The notes beneath the pieces were generated by a model that made no database searches, had not been told where the DNA came from, and worked only from the letters and a program-made list of their open reading frames with translations. Made by a program: the position numbers and the translations under genes. From contig NZ_JAGSXH010000068.1 in the NCBI RefSeq assembly GCF_018283645.1, positions 1 through 33,411 of the forward strand: a stretch of 33,411 bases of DNA, in the 5' to 3' direction. This document shows, piece by piece, positions 17,561 to 24,849 of the stretch. Origin of the DNA: Actinocrinis puniceicyclus (GTDB lineage: Bacteria > Actinomycetota > Actinomycetes > Streptomycetales > Catenulisporaceae). Positions within the stretch are counted from its first letter, which is position 1. Each line of letters begins with the position of its first letter.

Positions 17561-17656
17561 CATAATTCGGAATCGGTCTCCCCATTCGCACCAGGGGCAA
17601 CTACTGTGGGAGACGACACGCACACGCGTATGGACCATCGGACGGAGGGGATGCCG

Positions 17657-17953
17657 ATGGCAACGCGCCTGCGCGAAAGGTGGATGACCCAGATGCCTAA
17701 TGCCCAGTCCTCCGAGCCGGAGTCGGACGACGCCTCGAAGGCGCCGCGGTTGTTCGGCGACGGGACGGCGTTGGAGGACGTGAGCTTTCTCACGGTGGCG
17801 GAGGTCGCCGGGGTGATGCGGGTCTCCAAGATGACCGTCTACCGGATGGTGCACTCGGGAGAGATCAGCGCGGTGCGCGTCGGCCGCTCGTTCCGGGTCC
17901 CGGCAAAGGCGGTCCGCGAGTACCTCTCCGGCGCCTACGTCGGCACCGACTGA
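17657..17953 (+). CDS. Excisionase/MerR-type helix-turn-helix DNA-binding protein
   Basis: The 98-residue protein has an acidic, flexible N-terminus and a winged-HTH excisionase-family domain at about 44-92 (FLTVAEVAGVMRVSKMTVYRM, then GRSFRVPAKAVREYL). It corresponds to Rv0500A of M. tuberculosis and its Streptomyces counterpart by position and sequence pattern; it is not the better-known BldC. It is a probable small transcription regulator. The frame opens at 17606, but ATG 17657 has GGAGG 8 bases upstream, and the TACTGT at 17602 overlaps the earlier GTG. It is followed by the bS22 gene, as in mycobacteria. Confidence 0.85.
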   Translation: MATRLRERWMTQMPNAQSSEPESDDASKAPRLFGDGTALEDVSFLTVAEVAGVMRVSKMTVYRMVHSGEISAVRVGRSFRVPAKAVREYLSGAYVGTD

Positions 17954-18021
17954 GCCGGCCGCTCGGGCCGACACCCGCACCGCGTTATCGGGCGGTGCCG
18001 CGGACGGGTACCCTGGATCCC

Positions 18022-18046
18022 TATCATCACCATCGTGACGAAGTGA
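18022..18046 (+). promoter_or_regulatory. Promoter and three-codon leaderless micro-ORF ahead of bS22
   Basis: TATCAT (18022-18027) is followed by 7 bases and GTG ACG AAG TGA (18035-18046). Initiation at the usual distance would make this a leaderless three-codon ORF whose stop lies 13 bases before the bS22 GTG. It could act as a leader peptide or just reflect the transcription start. Confidence 0.4.
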
Positions 18047-18059
18047 GCGAGGGTTCCAA

Positions 18060-18158
18060 GTGGGCTCGGTCATCAAGAAGCGCCGCAAGCGCATGGCCAA
18101 GAAGAAGCACCGCAAGCTGCTGAAGAAGACGCGCATCCAGCGTCGCAACAAGAAGTAA
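18060..18158 (+). CDS. Small 30S ribosomal protein bS22 (AURKAIP1/COX24-domain protein)
   Basis: The 32-residue, extremely Lys/Arg-rich protein begins [12 protein letters not shown] and contains KKKHRKLL. It matches Rv0500B and the small protein found in the mycobacterial 30S subunit and named bS22. It belongs to the AURKAIP1/COX24 family, whose members sit near the decoding centre. The start is GTG 18060 with a weak GAGGG upstream; the stop is TAA. It lies about 106 bases after the HTH gene. It is easily missed because of its size. Confidence 0.92.
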   Translation: MGSVIKKRRKRMAKKKHRKLLKKTRIQRRNKK

Positions 18159-18227
18159 GCCGCGGCGGCACGACGGTCATGAGGCGAGCGGCCGCGGTCT
18201 TGACGTCCGGCGGCGCTCGGGCTCTCG

Positions 18228-18251
18228 CGGGCCCGGGCGCGCTGCGGCCCG
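18228..18251. terminator. Candidate hairpin after bS22
   Basis: CGGGCC (18228-18233) pairs with GGCCCG (18246-18251) around a 12-base loop in the 136-base gap between bS22 and the epimerase gene. The support is only moderate because the region is very GC-rich. Confidence 0.28.
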
Positions 18252-18294
18252 GTCCGCCCCGGTCTCGTGCCGGTGCGAGGAGGCGGGAGCGCGG

Positions 18295-19434
18295 TTGAAC
18301 GGATCCGGGACGATCCTGGTGACGGGCGCCGCCCGGCGCCTCGGCGCGGCCGTGCTGCGGGACCTGCTGCGTCACGGCGTGGCCGGGGATCCGCCCGCGG
18401 ACCGGATCGTCGCGGTGGACCTGCGCGAGCCGTCACCCGAGGACCGGGTCGAGGGCGTCGAGACGCTCTCGGCGGACCTGCGCACCCCTGAAGTCGCCGC
18501 CGTGATCGCCCGGGTGCGCCCGCACACCGTGCTGCATTTGGACGTGCTCGCCGCGCCCTCGCAGGCCGGTAGCCGTACCGCGATGAAGGAACGCAACGTC
18601 ATCGGCACGATGCAGCTGCTGGCGGCCTGCCAGAAGGCGCCGAGCGTGCGTCGCCTGGTGGTCAAGTCCTCCGCCGCCGTCTACGGCTGCGCGGCGCGCG
18701 ACCCGGCGCTGTTCACCGAGGACACCCAGCCGCACCGGCCGCCGCGATCGGGGTACGGCAAGGACGTCACCGAGGTCGAGGGTTACGTGCGGGGGTTTAC
18801 CCGGCGCCGTCCCGACGTCGCGGTGACCGTGTTGCGTTTCGCCAGTTTCCTCGGCCCGAACGTGCAGACCGCCTTCGTGGACTACCTCTCGCTGCCGGCG
18901 CTGCCGACCGTGCTGGGCTTCGATCCGCGGCTTCAGTTCGTGCACATCGACGACGTCGTGCGGGCGGTGCGTTACGCCGCCGGGGATACACATCCGGGCA
19001 CGTACAACATCGCCGGCTCCGGTGTTCTCACGCTCTCCCAGATCGCGCGCCGTCTCGGCAAACCGACCGCGCCGATCCCCGCGTTCGCCACCTCGGCCTT
19101 CGGCGCGCTGCTCAAGCGGATCGGCGCGGCCGACTTCACCGGGGATCAGCTCAATCTTCTGACGTACGGCCGGGTGCTGGACACCGAGCGGATGGTCTCC
19201 CGGCTCGGTCTCAAGCCGCATTACAGCACGGCCCAGGCGGTCGCCGCGCACGCTGAGACCGTCGCGTCCCGCCCGCTGATCGGCCCGGACGCGGTCGCCG
19301 CCGCGGAACGGCGACTCACCTCGCTGCTGGCCGGGCGCGCCGTGCGCCGGGAGAGCCGCACGTTGCGCGACGATGAAGCGCAGCGCGAATCCGACGCGGC
19401 GGTGGACGAGGCCGACTGGAAGGAGGACGGGTGA
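18295..19434 (+). CDS. NAD-dependent epimerase/dehydratase family protein
   Basis: A 379-residue extended-SDR protein equivalent to mycobacterial Rv0501 (named galE2 there, substrate unproven). It has an N-terminal nucleotide-binding segment LVTGAARRLG, the SDR SSAAVYG strand, an active-site-like Tyr-Gly-Lys (SGYGKDVTEVEGY) that departs from plain YxxxK, FVHIDDVVRAV, and a C-terminal tail rich in Arg/Asp/Glu. The start is TTG 18295, chosen because GGGAG lies 5 bases upstream and the Rossmann strand begins 7 residues later. It overlaps the acyltransferase start by 4 bases (GTGA), so the two are translationally coupled. Confidence 0.87.
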   Translation: MNGSGTILVTGAARRLGAAVLRDLLRHGVAGDPPADRIVAVDLREPSPEDRVEGVETLSADLRTPEVAAVIARVRPHTVLHLDVLAAPSQAGSRTAMKERNVIGTMQLLAACQKAPSVRRLVVKSSAAVYGCAARDPALFTEDTQPHRPPRSGYGKDVTEVEGYVRGFTRRRPDVAVTVLRFASFLGPNVQTAFVDYLSLPALPTVLGFDPRLQFVHIDDVVRAVRYAAGDTHPGTYNIAGSGVLTLSQIARRLGKPTAPIPAFATSAFGALLKRIGAADFTGDQLNLLTYGRVLDTERMVSRLGLKPHYSTAQAVAAHAETVASRPLIGPDAVAAAERRLTSLLAGRAVRRESRTLRDDEAQRESDAAVDEADWKEDG

Positions 19435-20354
19435 GCGAGCAGCACACGCCGCCGCACGCGGCCGGCCGACCGCCGACCGATGTGATCGACTCCGTCGGCC
19501 GACTGCTGGGCGGCCCGGACTGGGAGCGGCGCGCCGCGCGCGGCCTGGCCTTTCTGCGCCGGCGCATCACCGGGGACTACGAGGTCGACGAGTTCGGCTA
19601 CGACCAGGAGTTGACCGACAACGTCCTGCTCGGGGCCTGCCGGCCGTTGTACGAACGCTATTTCCGGGTGGAGACCCGCGGCATCGAGAAGGTGCCCGCG
19701 CAGGGTGGGGCGCTGATCGTGGCCAATCACTCCGGCACCCTGCCACTGGACGCGATCATGACGCAGGTTGCCCTCGCCGACCACCATCCGGCGCAGCGGC
19801 GGTTGCGCATGCTGGCCGCGGACGTGGTTTTCACCATGCCGTTCGTCGGTGAACTGGCCCGCAAGGCCGGCCACACCCTGGCCTGCAATCCCGACGCCGA
19901 GCGGCTGCTGTTCGGCGGCGAGGTGGTGGGCGTGTGGCCGGAGGGCTTCAAGGGCATCGGCAAGCCCTTCGCGGATCGCTATCGGCTCCAGCGCTTCGGC
20001 CGCGGCGGTTTCGTCTCCGCGGCACTGCGCACCGGCACCCCGATCATCCCCACCGCGATCGTCGGCGCGGAGGAGATCTATCCGAAGATCGGCGACATCA
20101 AGCCCCTGGCGCGGCTGCTCAACCTGCCGTACATCCCGGTCACCCCGACCTTCCCGTGGCTCGGCCCGCTCGGGCTGATCCCGTTGCCGTCGAAGTGGTA
20201 CATCGCCTTCGGCGATCCGATCGAGACCTCCGGTTACGACCCGGGTGCGGCCGAGGACCCGATGCTGGTGTTCAACCTGACCGACCAGGTGCGTGAGACC
20301 ATCCAGGACACGCTCTACCGGCTGCTGCTCCAGCGCCGCTCGGTGTTCTTCTAG
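19431..20354 (+). CDS. PlsC-type lysophospholipid acyltransferase family protein
   Basis: This 307-residue enzyme probably transfers acyl chains to glycerolipids at the membrane; it matches the Rv0502 family. The catalytic segment is N99-H100-SGTLPL-D107, spacing HX6D rather than the classical HX4D. PEGFKG near 177 is the phosphate-binding block (as in PlsC EGTR), and VGAEEIYP follows. GTG 19431 lies 4 bases after AGGAGG and overlaps the epimerase stop. The stop TAG lies 7 bases before the palindromic element at 20362. Confidence 0.88.
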   Translation: MSEQHTPPHAAGRPPTDVIDSVGRLLGGPDWERRAARGLAFLRRRITGDYEVDEFGYDQELTDNVLLGACRPLYERYFRVETRGIEKVPAQGGALIVANHSGTLPLDAIMTQVALADHHPAQRRLRMLAADVVFTMPFVGELARKAGHTLACNPDAERLLFGGEVVGVWPEGFKGIGKPFADRYRLQRFGRGGFVSAALRTGTPIIPTAIVGAEEIYPKIGDIKPLARLLNLPYIPVTPTFPWLGPLGLIPLPSKWYIAFGDPIETSGYDPGAAEDPMLVFNLTDQVRETIQDTLYRLLLQRRSVFF

Positions 20355-20361
20355 GCCTCTT

Positions 20362-20450
20362 CTAGGCGGTGTTGGGGAATGTATCAAGGCAACGATTCGA
20401 CCGCCGCTTTGTCGGATTCGCCCCTTGAGGCATTCCCCAACACCGCCTAG
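20362..20450. repeat. 89-bp MITE-like palindrome with 20-bp perfect terminal inverted repeats
   Basis: The arms 20362-20381 and 20431-20450 are perfect inverted copies (20 of 20). After two mismatched pairs, a further six bases pair (TCAAGG with CCTTGA). The 41-base core holds GATTCG twice as direct repeats and a small CGAC/GTCG stem. The ends are CTAG, so a TA or CTAG target duplication is possible. TTCTAGGC also occurs as a direct repeat at 20349-20356 and 20360-20367. It lies between the convergent acyltransferase and rsbN genes and may also act as a bidirectional terminator. No other copy was noticed in the window. Confidence 0.6.
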
Positions 20451-20479
20451 GCCGCGTCCGAGAAGCCGCCGCATCCCTG

Positions 20480-20496
20480 ACACGGCCTGACCGTGT
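20480..20496 (-). terminator. Small hairpin just after rsbN
   Basis: ACACGG (20480-20485) pairs with CCGTGT (20491-20496) around a 5-base loop, directly at the rsbN stop. Confidence 0.3.
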
Positions 20497-20497
20497 G

Positions 20498-21718
20498 TCA
20501 GCCGCTCGGCGAGGGGCTCGATCCCGCACCGCCGAGGCCGAGGTCGATCCCGGGCAGGCCGGGCAGCAGCGGCGGCAGGTTGACGCCGGTGGACGGCAGT
20601 ATCGGCAACGGCAGCTGCACTCCTATCGTCGTCGAGGCCGAGGCCGAGGGCCGTGTGCTGGAGCCGGCCGACGGTGAATTCGCCGCCTCGCCGCTGGGTG
20701 GGGCAGGGGATTCCCCGGCGCCGCTCGCGGGCGCGGACGGGTGCGCGGACGGCGACGCGGCTCCCCGCGCAGAGGCTCCCGGACCGGTCGTGGTGCTCGA
20801 TCCCGGCGGTGCGCCCGTCGCCGGCGCGGAACCGGTGTGCTGCGGTACCGCGGCGGCCGCTGCCTGGAGCCTGCGGTACAGATCGTCCATCAGGGCGACG
20901 ATCTGCGGCGGGCGCTGCTGGAGCGTCAGCGGCAACTGCCAGGTCAGGTCCGCCACCCGCTGCCGCTCGGTGAGCAGGAAGTCCGACAGCAGGTGCAGTG
21001 CCTGCTCGTCGCCGTGCTCGCGCACCTGGTCGAGCAGCAGTGCGCCGCCGTCCGAGATCATCGAACGAAGTTCGGTGAGCGCCGGATCCAGGTAGGCCGC
21101 GGTCGGCGAACCTGGCAGCTCGGCGTCGCGCCGCGCCAGCAACGCGTCGATCTCGGACAGCCGGATGTCGGCGAGGTGCAGGTATTGGCCGCCGCGCGCG
21201 GTAGGCGAACCGGGCAGCGACAGCTGGATGTTCTCGAACATCTTCTTCGCGCTGTAGAGCGGATCGCCGGGCACCGCCCCGGCGGACGCGATGGCGATGC
21301 CGCCGACCGAACCGGTCGCCACCGCGACGCCGACGCCCGCGGCCAGCAGCCGGCGCCGCCATGCAGGGGAGACGCCGGCCGGTGAGCGCCGGGTCGCGAC
21401 CGGGCGGCGCAGTCCGGCGTGCCGCCCGCCGCGTTGGGCCGGAAGCCGCGACTGGCCCGCCTGTCCGGCCTGCCCGGACGCGGCGGTCAGTTCCGGGGTG
21501 AGCCGCACCAGTCGCTCGCGCAGCCGCGCCCGGAACGCCTCGTCCATTTCGGGCAGCGGAGAGGCGGCGCCCTCGACCCGGTGCGCGATCGCGACCAGAG
21601 TCGTCATCCGGGCGGCCGGCGGGGCCGTCGAACCGTGCGCCGCGCCCGCCTGGTCACTCGCGTGCGCGCCGCTCAGCGCGAGGTCGAACTCCTGGGCTCC
21701 GCCCCGGTGCCGTGCCAT
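20498..21718 (-). CDS. rsbN: RsbN-like membrane anti-sigma factor of BldN (DUF5667)
   Basis: In Streptomyces, RsbN holds the developmental sigma factor BldN inactive. The 406 residues comprise a cytosolic N-terminal part (about 1-120, with LRERLVRLTPEL), a membrane helix at about 124-147, a DUF5667 domain beginning GDPLYSAKKMFENIQL (from about 151), and a Ser/Pro/Ala-rich outer tail. ATG 21718 has AGGAGG 10 bases upstream. It lies directly downstream of the bldN gene, the arrangement known in Streptomyces, and its upstream gap holds a BldN-type promoter match. An LPSTG string near the C-terminus lacks a basic tail and is probably not a sorting signal. Confidence 0.88.
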   Translation of the reverse strand: MARHRGGAQEFDLALSGAHASDQAGAAHGSTAPPAARMTTLVAIAHRVEGAASPLPEMDEAFRARLRERLVRLTPELTAASGQAGQAGQSRLPAQRGGRHAGLRRPVATRRSPAGVSPAWRRRLLAAGVGVAVATGSVGGIAIASAGAVPGDPLYSAKKMFENIQLSLPGSPTARGGQYLHLADIRLSEIDALLARRDAELPGSPTAAYLDPALTELRSMISDGGALLLDQVREHGDEQALHLLSDFLLTERQRVADLTWQLPLTLQQRPPQIVALMDDLYRRLQAAAAAVPQHTGSAPATGAPPGSSTTTGPGASARGAASPSAHPSAPASGAGESPAPPSGEAANSPSAGSSTRPSASASTTIGVQLPLPILPSTGVNLPPLLPGLPGIDLGLGGAGSSPSPSG

Positions 21719-21935
21719 TCGCCTGCCACCTCCTGTCCCCTCCAGGACGGCCTGGCCGCCCGCCTAAGCCGGCCGCCCGCGGCCGCCGACGCAAGTTTGA
21801 CTCGGCTCGACTGGGCAAGGTTGTGCCCTGATCGGCAACCCGGACGCGATTGGAAAGCTTTTTCACCCGGACGAGTGGATCGTGCAATTGCTCCTGCACA
21901 TTCGATCTTTCCGCGTGTCCGCGTGGTTACCCCGC

Positions 21936-21964
21936 GCAACGACGGCGGCACCGGTCGAGTTACG
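21936..21964 (-). promoter_or_regulatory. Putative sigma-BldN-dependent promoter of rsbN
   Basis: On the minus strand CGTAAC (21964-21959) is followed by 17 bases and CGTTGC (21941-21936). From memory, BldN promoters are about GTAAC-N16-CGTTGA, so this differs by one base and one spacer position. Initiation would give a leader of about 200 bases before rsbN. The rest of the 307-base bldN-rsbN gap shows nothing else I can name. Confidence 0.45.
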
Positions 21965-22025
21965 CGGTTCAACCCCTGCAGGGGGCGCCGGGCGGCGCGC
22001 GCCACCCCGCGGCCGGCGTACGGGA

Positions 22026-22940
22026 TCACCGCAGCGTTTCCGCCGGAAGCAGGCGCGCGAGCGTCCGGATCGCCCGATATTGCAGGGTTTTGATGGCTCC
22101 GTCGTTCTTGCCCATGATCTTCGCCGTTTCGGAGACCGACAGGCCGTGCAGGAAGCGCAGCGTCACACACTCCTGCTGCTGCGAGTTGAGCTGGCAGACC
22201 GCGTCGAGCAGAGCCTTGTTCGACAGGTAGGCCAGCACGCTGTCCTCGGGGGAGGAGACCGTGTCGTCCGAGTCGAGCATCTCGCCGGTCGGCACTTCGA
22301 GCCGGTACCGGCTGGACTTGTAGTGGTCGGCCACCAGGTTGCGGGCGATGGTGACCAGCCAGGCCCCGAAGTCGCGCCCCTGCCAGGTGAAAGTATTGAT
22401 ACGGCGAAGTGCGCGAAGGAAGGTCTCGCTGGTCAGATCCTCGGCCAGGGACCGATTGGAGACCCGGTAGTAGATGTAGCGGTAGACAGTGTCCGAATAC
22501 GCGTCGTAGAGCCGGCCGAAAGCCTCGCCGTCGCCCTCCTGCGCGGACTCCACCAGGGCGAGCATCCGGCGCGACTCCGCGTCCTGAGCGCGCTCGTCGT
22601 GGCGGTCCGGACCGGCGTGCCGCGGGCGCGGCGCACGCGAACGAGGGCGGCTGTGCGAGTGCCGGGGCTCGGGTCCGGGGTCTGCGTCCGAATCCGCGCC
22701 CGCGGCCGGCTGTTCCCCCGGTTCGGGCGGCGCCGGGGGCGGCACTGTGGGCGCCGGGGGCGGCGCGCCCGGCGCACCAGGCGGGGCGGCCGGCGGTTCG
22801 AGCGAGCGCGGCGCGGATCCCGGCCGGTACGGGACCGCCGAGGTCGCCATCGCGGCCACGGCCAGTCGCAGACCGGACAAGCCGACGGCGTCGGCTCTGA
22901 CGTCTCGAAGCACGGGACTCCAGCTGCTCGGGGGCTGCAT
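22026..22940 (-). CDS. bldN: Developmental ECF sigma factor BldN (AdsA) with N-terminal pro-region
   Basis: BldN directs RNA polymerase to genes for aerial hyphae such as chaplins, rodlins and bldM. Of 304 residues, about 125-304 match it closely: region 2 at about 138-205 (SDTVYRYIYYRV, EDLTSETFLRALRRI, FTWQGRDFGAWLVTIARNLVADH) and region 4 at about 245-295 (QQQECVTLRFLHGLSVSE, MGKNDGAIKTLQYRA). The N-terminal ~120 residues are Pro/Ala-rich and begin with a conserved-looking patch (VRADAVGLSGLRL), like the pro-sequence cleaved in Streptomyces but longer than the 86 residues I recall there. ATG 22940 lacks a strong ribosome-binding site; GTG 22913 after CTGGAG is an alternative. rsbN follows. 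Confidence 0.9.
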   Translation of the reverse strand: MQPPSSWSPVLRDVRADAVGLSGLRLAVAAMATSAVPYRPGSAPRSLEPPAAPPGAPGAPPPAPTVPPPAPPEPGEQPAAGADSDADPGPEPRHSHSRPRSRAPRPRHAGPDRHDERAQDAESRRMLALVESAQEGDGEAFGRLYDAYSDTVYRYIYYRVSNRSLAEDLTSETFLRALRRINTFTWQGRDFGAWLVTIARNLVADHYKSSRYRLEVPTGEMLDSDDTVSSPEDSVLAYLSNKALLDAVCQLNSQQQECVTLRFLHGLSVSETAKIMGKNDGAIKTLQYRAIRTLARLLPAETLR

Positions 22941-23354
22941 CAGTTCGCCTGGCGGGGCGTCGGAACGGCGCTCCACCGGCGTTACTGCTTTAACCGACGG
23001 CCTCCGCGCCGCGCATGGCGACATATGCGGAGCGCCGCCGGGGCGCCGGTCCGCGTGGGCTGCGGACCATCGGTCGCGGTCGGTGACGCCGACCGTGACC
23101 GAGCGTGTGAAGGCGGTCACCTTTTGTAGGCCGTTCCCACATCGTAGGGAAAACCGCTCCCTCGCGGGCGGGTTTGGCACGACCGGCCCGGTTGGCCGGA
23201 CGCCACACGAGAATACCGCTTAGTGTCCGCGAAGTTACTCCATGTGTCCGCAGTGGGCTAAGACGCATGTCTCAAGCATGGATGACAGCCTGATGGCGTG
23301 TCACTGCCCAGCGGACGATATGTCAGTTGCCGGGCCGGCTGGGGCCAAGCCCGT
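22941..23354. other. Long intergenic region upstream of bldN
   Basis: 414 bases without a convincing gene, holding the bldN control region on the minus strand. GTGAC/GTCAC strings recur at 23081-23120. A weak BldD-box-like 13-mer (TGACACGCCATCA, minus strand, 23303-23291) matches 6 of 8 fixed positions of the consensus I remember. GGGAAC at about 23136-23131 (minus) resembles an ECF -35 element. None of these is firm. Confidence 0.4.
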
Positions 23355-24242
23355 TCAGCCGGCGACCGAGTCCGTGGCCTCGCGGCGGCGTCCGGCGCGG
23401 CGCAGCGCGGCGCCTGCCGCGACGGCGCTGGCCGTAGCGCCGACGGCGGCTGAGCTAGGCAGACCTATCCGCATCAGGCGCACTCCGGTGCGGTACTCGA
23501 TGACCGGCCAGCCCTGTCGCTGTGCGTGGTGGCGCAGCTTGTGGTCCGGATTGACCGCGTGCGGGTGACCGACAGCGGTGAGCATCGGCAGGTCGTTCGC
23601 CGAGTCCGAATACGCGTGGCAGGAGGTGAGGGTGTATCCCTCGCGCTCGGCCAGCGCGCGCATCGCCACGCCCTTGGCGGGCCCGTGCAATATGTCGCCG
23701 CAGACGCGCCCGGAGTAGACGCCGTCGACCGCCTCGGCGACGGTGCCCAGCGCCCCGGTGAGGCCGAGCCGCTGCGCGACGATGTCCGCCAGTTCGTTGG
23801 GCGCCGCGGTCAGCAGCCATACCGGTTCGCCGCGGTTCAGGTGCGCCTGGGCCAGCGCCCGGGTCCCCGGCCAGATCTTGCGCTCCAGGTAGTCCTCGAA
23901 CACGCTGCGGCAGATTTCCGTCATCTCGGTGACGGCGTGCCCCGCGGCGAAGGACAACGCCCGCCGGCGCGTGGACTCGACCTGCCCGGCGCGCTCGCCG
24001 CGGATGCGGAAGGTCAGCTGGCTCAGGCCGAACCGGGCGATGTCGCGGCCGGTCAGCATCCGGTGCGCGGCCAGGCCGCGGGCCAGGTGGAACAGCGAGG
24101 CGCCCTGGACCAGGGTGTTGTCCAGGTCGAAGAAGGCCGCGGTCCGGGGGCCGTGGCGGCGCGGGTCGGATGCGCGCGGCCGAGCCGCGGAACGCAGCAG
24201 TTCCAGATCGACGAGCGATGGTGCGTCGAGGCCGGGTGCCAT
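23355..24242 (-). CDS. HAD-IB family phosphatase (SerB-like)
   Basis: A 295-residue HAD hydrolase that probably dephosphorylates a small molecule; relatives such as Rv0505c are called SerB1. The nucleophile motif is D39-L-D41-N-T. Motif II is in LLTAAPNELADIV, and motif IV reads YSDSANDLPML. A hydrophobic stretch near the C-terminus (GLPSSAAVGATASAVAAGAAL) followed by an Arg-rich end may anchor it to the membrane. ATG 24242 was chosen because TAGGGT lies 8 bases upstream; an earlier in-frame start at 24266 would overlap the promoter. It is divergent from the glutaredoxin-like gene. Confidence 0.9.
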   Translation of the reverse strand: MAPGLDAPSLVDLELLRSAARPRASDPRRHGPRTAAFFDLDNTLVQGASLFHLARGLAAHRMLTGRDIARFGLSQLTFRIRGERAGQVESTRRRALSFAAGHAVTEMTEICRSVFEDYLERKIWPGTRALAQAHLNRGEPVWLLTAAPNELADIVAQRLGLTGALGTVAEAVDGVYSGRVCGDILHGPAKGVAMRALAEREGYTLTSCHAYSDSANDLPMLTAVGHPHAVNPDHKLRHHAQRQGWPVIEYRTGVRLMRIGLPSSAAVGATASAVAAGAALRRAGRRREATDSVAG

Positions 24243-24250
24243 GCTTCCAG

Positions 24251-24256
24251 ACCCTA
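24251..24256 (-). promoter_or_regulatory. -10 element of the HAD phosphatase gene
   Basis: TAGGGT on the minus strand is followed by 8 bases and the ATG at 24242. Confidence 0.45.
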
Positions 24257-24315
24257 CCCGCAACACGGTAACTCCACGTTCGGCTTTGATGCCTGCTTGG
24301 TTACGGCCTTGCGAC

Positions 24316-24321
24316 TAGTGT
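24316..24321 (+). promoter_or_regulatory. -10 element of the glutaredoxin-like gene
   Basis: TAGTGT is followed by 8 bases and the ATG at 24330. Confidence 0.45.
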
Positions 24322-24329
24322 GCGTGGGT

Positions 24330-24593
24330 ATGGAGTCCCAGCCCGAGATCCAGACCGGGAAACCCAGGATCACGCTCATCGGCAAGCCCGGTTGCCATCT
24401 GTGCGACGACGCCCGCGTCGTGGTCGCCCGGGTGGCCGAGGAGTTGGGCGTCGGCTGGACCGAACTGGACATCACCCGTGACGGCGCGTTGGCTGAGCGG
24501 TACTGGGAGCAGATCCCGGTGACGCTGGTGGACGGTCGCAGACACGACTACTGGCGGGTGGACGAGGCCCGGCTGCGCGCGGCGCTGCAATGA
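24330..24593 (+). CDS. Glutaredoxin-like thioredoxin-fold protein (DUF836 type)
   Basis: The 87-residue protein has a thioredoxin-fold beta strand (ITLIGKPG), the redox motif C22-H-L-C25, and the cis-proline segment IPVTLVDG. It is the small redox protein found before hemA in actinobacteria (Rv0508 by position). It may act in thiol-disulfide exchange, but its partner is not known. ATG 24330 follows a -10 element by 8 bases with no ribosome-binding site, so it is probably leaderless. It lies upstream of rex but is separated by a long gap with the Rex promoter. Confidence 0.9.
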   Translation: MESQPEIQTGKPRITLIGKPGCHLCDDARVVVARVAEELGVGWTELDITRDGALAERYWEQIPVTLVDGRRHDYWRVDEARLRAALQ

Positions 24594-24849
24594 TGCGTGC
24601 TGCAATGGACGCGGTGCCCCAATGAGAGCGTCTGTGGGCCGGCGCGCCGGGGACGTCCTGCGGTGCGGCCGCTGTGCGGCTTCCGGCAATGAGCTGGAAT
24701 TTTCCGCGCAGCAGCGCCGAAGGGCTGTGACTTCAGTCGCATCCGTGGGTCCTTCGGCCCGTCGGACAGGGCCTTCCGGCCTGGTCAGTGCGCAGGTCAA
24801 TGGAAATATCGGCGCATAGTAGACTTTTCCGGCAGTCCGGACAGGCACT
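24594..24849. other. Intergenic region between the glutaredoxin-like gene and the rex promoter
   Basis: About 255 bases. A 65-codon frame (24622-24819) starts at an ATG without a ribosome-binding site and encodes an Arg/Ala-rich sequence I do not recognise, so I do not call it a gene. GCTGCAATG is repeated near the 5' end. The AT-richer part near 24800-24830 (GCATAGTAGACTTTTCC) could hold a promoter or upstream element. Confidence 0.4.

Noticed and set aside
20590-20605. LPSTG sortase-like motif near the RsbN C-terminus
   Set aside because: No following typical hydrophobic helix plus basic tail; the protein already has a membrane helix, and the motif lies in Pro/Leu-rich low complexity.
23291-23303. 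BldD box upstream of bldN
   Set aside because: Only 6 of 8 fixed positions of the remembered consensus match, missing the central W-G; kept only as a remark in the intergenic entry.
24622-24819. 65-codon frame upstream of rex
   Set aside because: No ribosome-binding site or -10 spacing, Arg/Ala-rich sequence, no recognisable family.
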